Below, one piece after another: positions 25,238-37,459 of a stretch of DNA of 64,000 bases; position 1 is the first letter of the stretch; each line of letters begins with the position of its first letter. Made by a program: the position numbers and the translations under genes. Location of the stretch: positions 13,831,459 through 13,895,458 of the forward strand of contig OY741276.1 in assembly GCA_963514095.1 (NCBI GenBank). The letters are read 5' to 3'. This DNA comes from Eutrigla gurnardus (lineage: Eukaryota; Chordata; Actinopteri; Perciformes; Triglidae). The notes beneath the pieces are model-generated. The model did no database searches. It saw nothing but the letters and a program-made list of their open reading frames with translations, and was not told the DNA's origin.

Positions 25238-28200
25238 GTGCCCTGTATGGCAGCCTCCATTTGTGTTATTCCAGATGTGCCAGCAATGCCAGGAATCCAC
25301 TGAGTCAGTAACCCCCCCCCCCCCCCCTTCCTCCTCCCTCCTTAAAGCCACATCATCGCTCTGCTCAGTCCAAATCTCAATCGGAGAACTTGGTGACATT
25401 TGATGCGTCTCAAAGTTACTTCACCCGCCCATTTTCAGCTGTGGCCTCCACAGATGTTGTTAAATAGGAAAAGCTGAAACATCTGGCTACCGGGCCTGTG
25501 GTTCTATATAGTGTGCAACTGTAATCATCCCCTGCGTGCTAACCCAAATCACGGTTCACAGATGTGAGGAATTCAAAATTCACATTTTTCCCCCTGACTT
25601 TGTTCTTTCTTCTCATTTCCCTGTTTACCCTCTCTTGCCCCCGTGGTAGATCGTAGATGTGTTTATGGAGGGCAACCTGATCCAGCAGTGCACTTCCTTC
25701 CTGCTCGATGCTCTAAAGAACAACCGCCCGCCGGAAGGACACTTGCAGACACGTCTGCTTGAGATGAACCTCATGCATGCCCCCCAGGTGAGCGAGCTAC
25801 GCTGAAATTACTGTCGTGGTCGCAAAAAGCAACTTCACCTTTTTGGGAAAACGGTAACGACGACATTGTGCGTTCATGTGTGCGTGAACTTAGGTAGCAG
25901 ATGCAATCCTGGGGAACCAGATGTTCACCCACTATGACCGTGCCCACGTTGCCCAGCTGTGTGAGAAGGCGGGCTTGCTGCAGAGAGCTCTGGAACACTA
26001 CACCGACCTGTACGATATCAAACGAGCCGTGGTGCACACACATCTGCTCAACCCTGAGGTACGCCTGTGGATGTTCAGTCACGCCTGTGAATGGAACTCT
26101 CTCAGGAGCAGCCCTTTGACTCCCTACCTATTCCTGTCGTCTCACTTTCTCCCCGTTTCCTTTTGTTCCCCTTTATGTGACTCTTAGTGGCTGGTGAACT
26201 TCTTTGGCTCTTTATCAGTAGAAGACTCGTTGGAATGTTTAAGGGCCATGTTGTCGGCCAACATCAGGCAGAACCTGCAGCTGTGTGTCCAGGTAGCGTC
26301 TAAGTATCACGAGCAGCTGGGCACTCAGGCGTTAGTGGAGCTTTTTGAGTCCTTCAAGAGTTATGAGGGTAGGTGTCACGCATGGGTGGGGGTTCTGGGT
26401 CCTGTTAAATTAAAGCAAGAGAGTGTGTTTAAATGGAAGCTTTGAGTTATCAAAGACCGCGCTGACTTTGTCCTTTTTCTCCCCACCTGCCATCTCTATT
26501 CAAGGCTTGTTTTACTTCCTCGGGTCGATTGTGAATTTCAGCCAGGAGCCTGACGTTCACTTTAAGTACATCCAGGCAGCCTGCAAAACGGGCCAGATCA
26601 AAGAAGTGGAGAGGATCTGTAGAGAGAGCAACTGCTACGACCCAGAGAGGGTCAAAAACTTCCTCAAGGTAAAAAAGAGTGTTAATGATTTAAATTTTTT
26701 TTTTTTTTTTGCAATTTTGTGAAGTAATACTCCTTTTGATAGAGTTTAAATTGTATATGTCTTCCATTCGTAGGAGGCCAAGTTAACGGACCAGCTTCCT
26801 CTCATCATTGTGTGTGATCGCTTTGACTTCGTCCATGACCTGGTGCTCTACCTCTACCGCAACAATCTACAGAAATACATTGAAATCTATGTACAGAAAG
26901 TAAGATCCAGACCACCGCTAAGACTTTATGCATATTGAGTGACACAACAGCCTGATCCGGGCTGCATGCAGACATCTCTATTTACAATTTGCCGCATGTG
27001 TGTGCAGGTGAACCCCAGTCGTTTACCGGTGGTGATCGGCGGTCTGTTGGATGTCGACTGTGCTGAGGATGTCATCAAGAACCTGATCATGGTGGTCAAA
27101 GGGCAGTTTTCCACCGATGAGCTGGTGGAGGAGGTGGAGAAGAGGAACAGGTAAGACCAAACGCTTGTCTCACTGGATGCAGGCTCTGATTAATACTTCT
27201 GCGTCAAAGTGACTTGGCACCTATTGCAAAAGTATCATCATCACCGTCATCATCATTATCTCTGTAGGTTACTAGTAGTTTGTGGTCTTTATGAACTGCT
27301 TCATAGCATGACCTTCAAGTCACAGAAGATTGAGATGATCAACAGAAATAGAAGCACAATGCTTGCAGAGATATACATTTCTTACAGTGTGTGATTTCCA
27401 TAGATCATGGAATGCAGTGATATGTAAAGCGAAAGACAAACAGAAGTGTCTGAAATATGCAGATAAGGAAATAATATAGTGGCTCTTAGTGTACGCTTTC
27501 TGCACTACAGAAACCGGTGTGTATATATACGGTATATATATTTTCATGTTAGCACCCAAGGTGTCTCTAATGTGGATTCTGTCTGGAGGCTTGTCTTTTA
27601 CACAAATACCTCAGTGATGCTCATCATGAAGCTATTTTCACTGCAGTTACAATTCTGTATTAGAAAGTGAATATTAATGATAACGTGAATATTTCCAGTA
27701 TACCATGACACTGCCGAATGCACAACACTTCCACCTAGTGTTGCGTCTGTGTACTGCACTACAGTAACAGTGAGATATGGACCCGGATGTGATTTAGGTT
27801 TAGAGAGCACCAAATATTGATGCATTTTTTCCCCATTATCTCCTCAGGTTAAAACTTCTTCTGTCATGGCTGGAGTCCCGTATCCACGATGGATGCGAGG
27901 AGCCGGCTACCCACAATGCCCTAGCCAAGATCTACATCGACAGCAACAACACCCCCGAACGCTTCCTGAAGGAGAACCCGTTCTACGACAGCGCCGTGGT
28001 GGGAAAATACTGCGAGAAGAGAGACCCCCACCTGGCCTGCGTGGCTTATGAGAGAGGACAGTGTGACCTAGACCTCATCAAGGTGTGTGGATCACTAAGG
28101 ACCACCATTTACTAATTCTCACTTGGTTACACCTTTAAATCACTTTACGTCTTTTCCTTTCGAAGGTGTGCAACGAGAACTCTTTATTCAAGAGTGAGGC

Positions 28201-31200
28201 TCGTTACCTGGTGCGACGGAAAGATCCGGAGCTTTGGGCAAACGTGTTGGAAGAAAACAACCCATTTAGAAGACAACTCATCGACCAGGTTGGCTTTTTT
28301 CCGGTTTCTCTCCCGATGTGATGCAGTGACGTTATTCCCACCATTTAATTTTTGCGTTCCATCCCAGGTGGTGCAGACGGCGCTGTCGGAGACCCAGGAC
28401 CCAGAGGAGGTGTCCGTTACAGTCAAGGCCTTCATGACTGCTGACCTGCCCAACGAGCTGATTGAACTGCTGGAGAAGATTGTCCTTGATAACTCCGTCT
28501 TCAGTGAACACAGGTACGGCAGACTCGCAGCTTGTAGGCATCGTAATGATTGAACCACGTTTGCTTTTCATCTTTTTTTTTAATGATCCCCTCTGTCCCG
28601 GGTATTTTCTCAGAAACCTCCAGAACCTGCTTATTTTGACGGCCATCAAGGCCGACCGCACCCGCGTGATGGAGTACATCAACCGGCTAGACAACTACGA
28701 CGCTCCAGACATTGCTAATATCGCCATCAGCAACGAGCTATTTGAAGAAGCATTTGCCATTTTTAAGAAGTTTGACGTCAACACCTCAGCCATACAGGTA
28801 AAATGAAAAGAGTCCGTCACTGGGATATGGAAGAACAACAATCTGTACTGTCAGTTGATGTTGCGGGTTTCGTATCTCATTGCAAGTACCTGTATGTCGG
28901 ATCATGTGCAGCTCTTTCCTCGTGTCTCCAGGTCTTGATAGAGCACATAGGGAATCTGGATCGAGCCTACGAGTTTGCTGAGCGCTGCAATGAGCCTGCG
29001 GTGTGGAGCCAGTTAGCCAGAGCTCAGCTGCAAAGAGACCTGGTCAAGGAAGCCATCGACTCGTACATCAAAGCCGTCGACCCGTCAGCGTACATGGAGG
29101 TGGTCAACGCAGCCAGCAAGAACAGTGAGCCGTTGCTTTCTCAGCACAGCTGTTTCTACACACACACACAGCAGCTCACATCAACGGCCTCTCTCCTGTG
29201 AGTTGATCTTTAAGGTGCCGTGTTTTGCAGATAACTGGGAGGACTTGGTTAAATTCCTCCAGATGGCTCGAAAGAAAGCGAGGGAGTCGTACGTGGAGAC
29301 GGAGCTGATCTTTGCTTTGGCTAAAACGAACCGCCTGGCTGAGTTGGAAGAGTTTGTCAGTGGGCCCAACAATGCCCACATACAGCAGGTAAGAAAAGCT
29401 TCCCAGCTGTGGCGTCAAGAGGACCATGTTGCAGAACATTTTGTCACTTTACTTTGTCACTCTACTAACTGTTTATCTCTCTGCTAACGTCTCCGTGTCC
29501 GTCGCCAGGTGGGTGATCGATGTTACGATGAGGGGATGTATGAAGCGGCCAAGCTGTTGTACAACAACGTGTCTAACTTCGCTCGCCTCGCATCGACACT
29601 CGTCCACCTCGGAGAGTACCAAGCGGCTGTGGACAGCGGCAGGAAAGCCAACAGCACACGGACGTGGAAGGAGGTAACAAAAGCAGCTTTTAGCCTCCGT
29701 TCAACTGGCCTGACTGGGGATTCATCTTTTCCATCATTCTTTCTTTTTATCAGTCTTTCTAAAACGCCAAAATGCATTTTCAAGGATACATTTTTATCTC
29801 GTACTGTGATAAAAATGTTGCTCCATAGTTTTGCAGTTTTAAAGGGACAGTTCACCCCAAATAAAAAAAAACATGTTTCCTCTTACTGTAGTGCTATTTT
29901 TGCCTTGTTTTGGAGATGTCAGCCGTAGAGATGACTTCCTTCTCTCCAATATAATGGGACAAGATGACATTTGGCTTGTGGTGCTCAAAGTGCCAAAAAA
30001 AATCAACAGCCATGTCAATTTCCAGAAATCATGACCCGGTTAATCAAGGTAATCAACAGATCTTGTTGTCAGCAGCTGTAGGGACTGTGGTTGAAATAAA
30101 AATGGGATGTATCTCCTAAACAAGGCAATTGACTCCAAAATGAATCTAGATTGGGTAAACAGCACTACGGTTAAAAGGGAAAATATATATGTATTTTTTC
30201 ATTTTGGGGTGAACCGCAACTGTAAAAAAAACACATTACATTAAACATTAAATGTTTTACCATCTCGTACAGTTCTAGATTTTCATTCATCAGAATACGG
30301 ATGAGAAATGTCAGTAATATCATTTCAGTATGTATAATAATAAGTATCTCTGATCACCAGGTGTGCTTTGCGTGCGTGGATGGTGAGGAGTTTCGGTTGG
30401 CCCAAATCTGTGGCCTTCACATAGTGATCCACGCCGATGAGCTTGAGGACCTGATCAGCTACTATCAAGACCGCGGGTATTTTGAGGAACTCATCGCCCT
30501 GCTGGAGGCTGCACTGGGTCTGGAGCGGGCCCACATGGGCATGTTCACCGAGCTCGCCATCCTCTACTCCAAGTTCAAACCTCAGAAGATGAGGGAGCAC
30601 CTGGAACTCTTCTGGTCCAGAGTCAACATCCCAAAGGTGTGTGTGTGTGTGAGTGTGTCTGTGTCTGTGTGTGTGTGTGTTTTTCAGAAACAATTCTGTC
30701 TGTATAGTTTAAGTCTTTCAAATAATTCTCGCTGCTAGATTTAAAAAAAAAAATAGTTATAAATATAGTCCCTGCATTTGTAAATATACCTCAGCTTGTT
30801 GGAATTAATTTTGTTGATTGATAAAATAAGTAATTAAAGGAGCCCATTGGTTTAAAAGCATGTTCGTGTTTACATGGAGTCTTTCTGTAATTTTTCTTTT
30901 ACATTGTTTGCCATTGATGTAGTTTGGATGGAGGAGGTTTTGAGTAAATAAACAGGCCTTTCTCTTTTCCATAGCTCAATCTGGGGTTGCTCCTGTAGAA
31001 TAAAACAATAGATCTAGTCATGAATCAATGTTCAAAATGGCAACAAACATTTCTGTATCAATCCCTTCCCACTATGATTTAAATTTTAGGCAGTCCCAAA
31101 CAAATGTGTGAAATCTCCTGTTTACAATCCCCCCAGAACATATTGATCATGTTGTATTTTGATACAATGAAAGCTGTTTTTCTGACTCCTGAACGCATCA

Positions 31201-34200
31201 CCACAACATTTGACTGTCATGACTGAGAGCTTCAGTTCCACCTCTGTTTTCCGTGTTTACCAGGTCCTCCGTGCAGCAGAGCAGTCTCATTTATGGGCAG
31301 AGCTGGTTTTCCTTTACGATAAATACGAGGAGTTTGACAACGCCGCCATCACGATGATGTCCCATCCGACAGCTGCATGGAAAGAAGGGCCGTTCAAGGA
31401 CATTATCGCCAAGGTAAACAAGCATTTGTGACTGAACCGTTTTGGCTTCCTTTTCAAACCCCTATTGTGATCTTTAAATGCATCATTATCTCTCCTCAGG
31501 TTGCCAATGTGGAGTTGTACTATAAATCTCTTTCCTTCTACCTGGAATACAAACCCCTGTTACTGAATGACCTGTTGACCATTCTGTCTCCACGGTTGGA
31601 CCACAGCCGAGCCGTCAACTTTTTCAGCAAGGTAACCAGCGGCGAGGTGAACCTAACCTTCTGAATGCGTGCAGCGACAAACGGGGTTGACGTGATTTGG
31701 CTTGTTTTTCGCTCCAGGTGAACCAGCTGAAGTTGGTCAAGCCTTACCTGAGGTCTGTCCAGAGTCACAACAACAAGTCTGTCAACGAAGCCCTCAACAA
31801 CCTGCTGACGGATGAGGAGGACTACCAGGTCTCTCAGCCATTCTGTCTCTGACGTTGCCGATGGAACGTGGACACAATAATACGCTCTTCTTCAAAGAGG
31901 CAGTCCACACTGTTATTTCCCTTTTCTAATATTTTTTCATTCTGTGCGTCATCCACAGGGCCTGAGAGCATCCATCGACGCCTATGACAACTTTGACACC
32001 ATTGGCCTGGCGCAAAGGTTAGAGAAACATGAACTGATTGAGTTCAGGCGTATCGCTGCGTACCTTTACAAGGGCAACAACCGCTGGAGACAGAGCGTAG
32101 AGCTCTGCAAGAAGGACAAGCTCTACAAGGTGAGAAAAGAAACCAGCTCTTACATGTACCTCTGTGTTCCTGTAGATGGCGCTGTATGATTGTTTATTCT
32201 GCAGAAATACATACATGGACCGACTAACTGCATCTCTACACAGAAATGCTCAGATGACTAAAATTCACCTGAAGGCTTTAATAATGATCTGGTTTTCCGT
32301 CTTTCCCAGGATGCCATGCTCTACGCCGCGGAGTCTAAGGAGGCCGAGCTGGCGGAGACTCTGCTCCAGTGGTTCCTGGAGGAGGGCAAGAAGGAGTGCT
32401 TCGCCGCCTGCCTGTTTGCCTCCTATGACCTGCTGCACCCCGACGTGGTGCTGGAACTGGCCTGGAGACACAACATCGTGGACTTTGCCATGCCGTACTT
32501 CATCCAGGTCATGAGAGAGTACCTGGCAAAGGTGAGTCCACTGGGGGACAATACAGAGAAGTTGTTTTTAATAAACATTTCAGATTATATGTCAAAGTAG
32601 GATTAATAATTGTGTTTTTTTTTTTATAGAGGAAACAAGTTTAAAATTGTGCATTTTCACTGTTTTCTTAAATGGGTTTATTTTTCATAGATTATTTCAC
32701 ATCCTGTAGAAGGTGAGAGGTGGACAGGTCATACAAGGAATCTTAGTTTACATGTGGCTTTCTTAATGAAGCGGGACACTGGGCTAAAATGTTGACCTGT
32801 AGACATGTGAGGTCACTCGAGGTCATCTCTTTGGGTTCTTTTCCAGGTTGATGAGTTTGCAGCGAAGGTGACGGTCTCTGGCCCACTTTTTTATTTCTCT
32901 TAAGTGTTTTTTGTCGTTGTAACCCAACTCGTAGGTTTCTGGTGTAGGAACCTAGCATGGACTTGTAGACTGAGTACAGCCTAACTAGCTCTGGTCTTGG
33001 AGAGCTGTCGTGGTTTGTGCAGGCTTTTGTTCCACTTCCAACAACAACGTGTTTTAAGTGCATTTTGAATCCACTGACTGCAGTTTATTTGTAAATGATC
33101 TTCCCATGGAAGCTCATAGTCTTGTTGGCAGGACTGGACTTACATTTTTCTAATAAAAGCTTACAGCAGTGAAGCAGAAACAAATTCATAAAAATATGAA
33201 AAACTGCAACAGCACCGGTCCACTGGCGATTGATGCAAAAATGAAAAAGCAACAGGCAACATAGCTTATTGCAATCTGAAGTAGCATCTATTACCAGGGG
33301 TGGATGTAAGTCTTTCCACGTGTTCTTTCTATAGACCTGTAACTGATTTTCACTGTATCCGGGAGGTATAATGTGGTCTAAAGAAGAAGTCCTGGACCGG
33401 TTGAGAGCCCCTAAGATTTAAACACTGTGTTGACGGCTGGAGCCAAAGCCTGCGCACCCTCTTGTTCTTCAGGGTTAGTCTGTCCTGGCCTAACAGAAAC
33501 GTCTCACCCTCTAACTCTCTCTCTCTTGGGGCTGCATCTTGTGTTAAGTGGCTTTAAAACAAAGAATCCTGACTATTTCAGTTGTGCTAATATAAAATCA
33601 CAAGATTGATGTTTTGGTACAATACAGTATAATATAAGTAACAGTGATTTGTTTCCCCTCCACCTGACGGATGCTCTCCAAAGCCACTCTGGACTTGTTA
33701 GATGCATCCCCATGTTTCTAACTTTAACAACTTTAAGCTTCAGATCAGTTAGATCAGTGAAGGGCTCAGTTTGTTTCCGCTGATCAGACACTTTCAAGAG
33801 ACATTGGTTGTGGTTGGATCCAGCAGATAAGTCGCTCAGGAAGTGTAACACCAACTTCTTTTTACTTTGCAGTAGTTGAAAACTGATTTGACGTCTGGCA
33901 ATCAACAGGCAGCAGAGCCAAATAAAGTCTTGTTATGTATACTTCAATCACATCCATGTCTGTTAGATGAATCCTGTATGTTTTGTTGTTGTATACAAAA
34001 AAGGGCTGTTTAACCATTTCTCTCTCTCTCTCTCTAAAAATATAATATAAATATAAAAAACAGGTATGACCTCACAGAAATTCGACGTAAATATCAGAAT
34101 ACTGAAATACTGCCAAGGATTTAACATGTGAGCTTCTAATATGAAGCCTGAAATGAAAGCCTAGCAGAGTGAAGTGCACTCAGTGAAACTCTTTCAGGAC

Positions 34201-35535
34201 GACCCTGCTCACACGATGCATGCGGAAGACTGCGGTTGACATTTGTTGATATGAGACTGTTTTACTGTGAGTGGCTGGAAATGTGGCATTAGCATATAGG
34301 CATGTGTAGCATCCACTTAATAGACAGTGTTATATTTCTTTAACCTAGAATCCCACTTTAATTGTACTCATAAAAGGGTCGGCTCACACAAATCCCCCCA
34401 AAACCTTACAAAAACGAGTTTTTTGTTGTTGTTGTCGTCATTTCACAATCTCAGAAAGCAGTGCTCACACAGATATAATGGATAAATACAACAGACTTTG
34501 CTGTCAACAGCTTTTATTGGAAACAAAAAGGTAATTTTTTGTATTTTGATCTCATGTTTCAGCATACATTTTTTGGGGGGGGGATTGGAGTGAATGGGCC
34601 CGTTGATTGTTGTAACATTTGTACCTGAAGCTGTTCTAGAATTTCTCAGCAGACCTGCATGGCATCTTCTCTCAGGTATCCTTAGCTGCACTGCCAACTA
34701 CTATGTGGAGTTTAGCCTTTCAGAAGTGGCTTTTAATAAATCTACCATTTTAATCACATTTATTGAAGTCTTACACCTGAAGCGTTTAGTTTTAGGGTCT
34801 ATTGTAGTACATCAGATACATTGTAATTAAAATAGAACTAACACACTGTGATCACTACATGTGATCCGTTTATTGTAGGTGTCCAGCAGGAAGCTTAGAT
34901 TGAGGGATCGATGGAGCGATACACGTCTGATCTGTTCACTTTTCTTTGCGGCCGTCAGGTGGACAAACTGGAGGAGGCAGACAGTCAAAGGAAAACCGAA
35001 GAGGAGGTGACGGAGCCTCAGCCGATAGTGTTCGGTAGGTTCACAGGCAACAGTGCCTTCCTTCCCGCCATGTTTACCCATAATTAACAAAGACACCTGT
35101 TTGTGATGAAACCAGCAGCATCATTTTCTTCATTAATACCATTTTTAGCACAAATGAAATCACACCTCTGGTTACCGAAAGATAGGGTTAATTTTACATC
35201 ACCAATAACAGTATTGACGGATGTTTAACTTCCATGAAGTGATAAGCTAACAGCAAAGACATCCATTTTGGTGAAAAGAGATGGTTGAACAAATGACGGT
35301 GTAGCAATGTGCACTAACCTGTAACAGAACCAGTTGTGTGTGTTAGTGTGTAACCCTGTGTGTGTGTGTGTTTGTGTGATCAGGCCAGCAGCTGATGTTG
35401 CCCGCCTCTCCGGCTCCAGTGGCTCCCCAGCCGCCATACCCAGGCTACGGCTACCCCGCCGCCAACGCTGCTGCCCCTCCCGCCGCCCCGGTGGGCTTCC
35501 CTGCTCAGCCCGCTTACGGCTTCAACAACATGTAG
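15151..35535 (+). CDS. cltcl1: Clathrin heavy chain, CHC22/CLTCL1-type
   Basis: Forms the triskelion leg of clathrin coats. Exons: 15151-15192, 21085-21292, 22481-22749, 23156-23317, 23555-23668, 23759-23932, 24045-24242, 24353-24553, 24647-24799, 25008-25130, 25650-25787, 25894-26058, 26188-26368, 26505-26668, 26774-26899, 27008-27150, 27848-28082, 28166-28288, 28368-28513, 28614-28797, 28932-29124, 29231-29388, 29509-29673, 30361-30636, 31264-31413, 31500-31631, 31718-31828, 31959-32129, 32310-32531, optional 32847-32867, 34959-35034, 35384-35535. Sum 5055 nt: 1684 aa, or 1691 with the microexon. It starts MAQILPIRFQEHLQ. Order: N-terminal beta-propeller (about 1-330), linker, seven clathrin repeats, trimerisation region, Pro/Ala-rich tail ending YGFNNM. 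Residues shared with human CLTCL1 rather than CLTC, as I recall them: KHGVIYLITKYGY, NIVNYATNVL, GQPAAGNQPF, SEARYLV, NNWEDLVKFL, EEDYQGLRASID. Unlike human CHC22 it keeps a long tail. Slc25a1 follows, as in human 22q11. Zebrafish-style names such as cltcb are possible. Confidence 0.93.
17760..17860. repeat. Dispersed MITE-like repeat fragment, copy 1
   Basis: Contains TTGTCTAGAAAATG followed by ATCCCAGAGCACAAG. The same pattern (an AAAATGTC or GAAAAATGCC block, then CCCAGAGC) recurs at 19170-19260 and in part at 39380-39600, which indicates one dispersed family of the kind frequent in teleosts. Confidence 0.4.
19170..19260. repeat. Dispersed MITE-like repeat fragment, copy 2
   Basis: Contains AGTGAAAAATGCC and TTTCCCAGAGCACAAAAAG, matching copies 1 and 3 in order and spacing. 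Ends are not defined. Confidence 0.45.
20925..20985 (+). repeat. 3' tail of a retroposon (SINE/LINE type)
   Basis: CTTTGAGTTTTGAAAAGCGC followed by TATGAAAATAAAATG and a TTATTATT tail resembles the conserved 3' end of fish non-LTR retroposons. Only the tail is present, as expected for a 5'-truncated insertion. Confidence 0.45.
25183..25328. repeat. (AC)n and poly-C tracts in cltcl1 intron 10
   Basis: AC tract at about 25183-25235 and a C run at 25312-25327, both in the intron between exons 25008-25130 and 25650-25787. Confidence 0.9.
29837..30230. mobile_element. MITE-like element in cltcl1 intron 23
   Basis: The left end reads AAAGGGACAGTTCACCCCAA and the right end TTTGGGGTGAACCGCAACTG. 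The inner 12 bases of the ends (GTTCACCCCAAA and its complement) are perfect inverted repeats, and both ends run into TTTTA/TAAAA. About 390 bp, no coding capacity: a non-autonomous DNA transposon. Its autonomous partner is not in the window. Confidence 0.6.
32847..32867 (+). CDS. cltcl1: Alternative 21-nt microexon of clathrin heavy chain
   Basis: TTCCAG at 32841-32846 is followed by 21 nt encoding VDEFAAK, then the donor GTGACG. Both junctions are phase 0, so the exon can be included (EYLAK-VDEFAAK-VDKLEE) or skipped without changing frame. Mammalian CLTC has a 21-nt alternative exon 31 at the corresponding place, included in striated muscle. Size, phase and position match; inclusion here is inferred. 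A pseudo-exon cannot be excluded. Confidence 0.7.
32868..34958 (+). other. cltcl1: cltcl1 intron downstream of the microexon
   Basis: About 2.1 kb separating the microexon from the penultimate exon. No other exon or clear mobile element was recognised; a short CT run lies near 34022. AT content is high towards the 3' end. Confidence 0.55.
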
Positions 35536-35664
35536 AGGCCCGACCCCTCTACGACCCCCCCCCCCCCGAACTGTACTGCTCTCGGGTCAACACCTGAAAC
35601 TCATACTGGGCCTTCATTCCCAACGAGACTCCGTTCAAACTGCAATAGAATCCCTCTACTTTCT

Positions 35665-35730
<66 letters not shown>

Positions 35731-37090
35731 CTCTTGCGAGAGCGTTCGACCCTCCCCTTTCTCTCTTTTCCACTTGGACTATAAGTACATCACTGATCTA
35801 CACAGCATGAAGTCACTTGAGACATTAACATTACAGAAGATAACATTATGGCGACAACGCATCACTCTGTCCCGTCGCTGTTACATATAGACTTTATTAA
35901 CCATAGAGCAGTCCTTCTTATGTTCTTTCCCTAGAGATTCAGCACTGATGAGAAAGAGACTTGGATTAGAGGGGCCGTACATGTGCCCCCCCCCCTCCTC
36001 CCTCCCTCCTAAAGCACTGCTACGGCCTTATGTACTTTGAGGAGGTGGCATAAAAACAGACTCAAACATTTCATTTCACAACTGTCTCATGCTCTGATTA
36101 GAAAGACGGTTACTGTGCAATAGTTTTTGTTTGTCCTCTCACAACAGGTACAAGGTGTTAACTGTACGGATTAAGAACACTTGTTTCTGAGGGTGTGTAT
36201 GTGTGTGCATGTGTGTGTGTGTGCGTAAATGTGTGTGAATGTGTGTGTGTGGCCTCTAAAGCCTTTGAGGGATACATCACCAAACCAAGAGACACTCAAT
36301 GAAATCTCCATCCCCCCGCAGCAACAAATCCTTTCGCCGGGTCAGAGCGGTCGATCTCGTCAGTCAACTTCTTTTTGGGGGGGAATCTGGAGTTTCAGGA
36401 TGTTTGTGACAAAAAGACAGAAGAAACAGGAAGGAAGGAGGTGAAATACTAATTAAAAAAGAGGAAAAAAAAATGCTATATGCTGTAGTCTGTGCATGTG
36501 CTGCCAAACTATAATGCTGCAACCAGGAGCACAATTTCCATGTTACACTCAAGTATATCAAGTATTACTAATGTTGCTCGGTGACACTTTCTCACCTGAA
36601 TAACGTGAAAAAACGGTGATGAAGCTCCGTCAGACTTGAGGGGATGAAAACAAACGGGGGGACATTAGCTCACATCCTGGTGGTTTAAAAAAAAAGAAGA
36701 AGAAAATCATTATATTGTACTGAAAACAATGTATAATTTAAGATATATTGAAATACCTAACTAATCAAAGGAGTCAAATATTATGGATTACCGTATGTAT
36801 TGTCTATAGAGTGTTGTTGTAGTCTTAAAAAACAATGATTTTTGTAAGAAAAATGACAAAAAAATGAAAAGTGTCGAGGCGAGGCTGCTCAAAAAGTGGT
36901 GACAGCTTAAGTTGATTGTTTACTTCCTGTGCTGTCTGACCAGTCAGTCCCTGAGCTCTGTCCCGCCATGGTGTGTCAACTTTGTGGATTTGTCACAGCG
37001 GAAAGCAAAAAGCCTGAGCTGCACACGAAGCACTCCCTTTATCTGCACAAGTCATGCATACAGAACGAGGAATAAAGTTTACACACAGTG
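35536..37090 (+). other. cltcl1: cltcl1 3' UTR with (AC)n tract
   Basis: Starts after the TAG at 35533-35535. It contains a poly-C run near 35560, (AC)n at 35665-35728 and T/G-rich sequence at 36190-36250. Candidate polyadenylation signals are ATTAAA at 36452-36457 and AATAAA at 37071-37076. Which is used is not known. Confidence 0.55.
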
Positions 37091-37459
37091 TTGTGGGTGC
37101 ATTCTTAACTGGGGAAACCTTTTGCATGCTCTCTGGAGGGTCTGTTTGTTTGTGGGTTTCTACAGGTGGGTGTTCCAGCTGTGAGCTTGCTTTATGCCCA
37201 GGTTTCTTCTGCTGCACCCATGTTTCCATCCCCTGCTGGACCCAGACTAGCAAGCTGCCAAGACCTGATTGATGGTTTCTGTCTGCTCCAGCCTTCTCTT
37301 TGTTTGGAGAGGGTGTGGTGCGGCGGTTTGGACCTATTACTGCCAGCTGTTTGCGGGGGGATTGCAAAAGTTTTTGGGCGGAAAAGATTTACCAACAAGG
37401 GAATCCGATTTTATTCTCTCTCGCTGGGCTGCATTCAGATGGAAATACAGAGAAATGGA

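Noticed and set aside
15151..35535. Assignment of the clathrin gene as plain cltc
   Set aside because: Many residues agree with human CLTCL1 against CLTC, and slc25a1 is adjacent as in 22q11; the long tail alone favours CLTC but can be ancestral.
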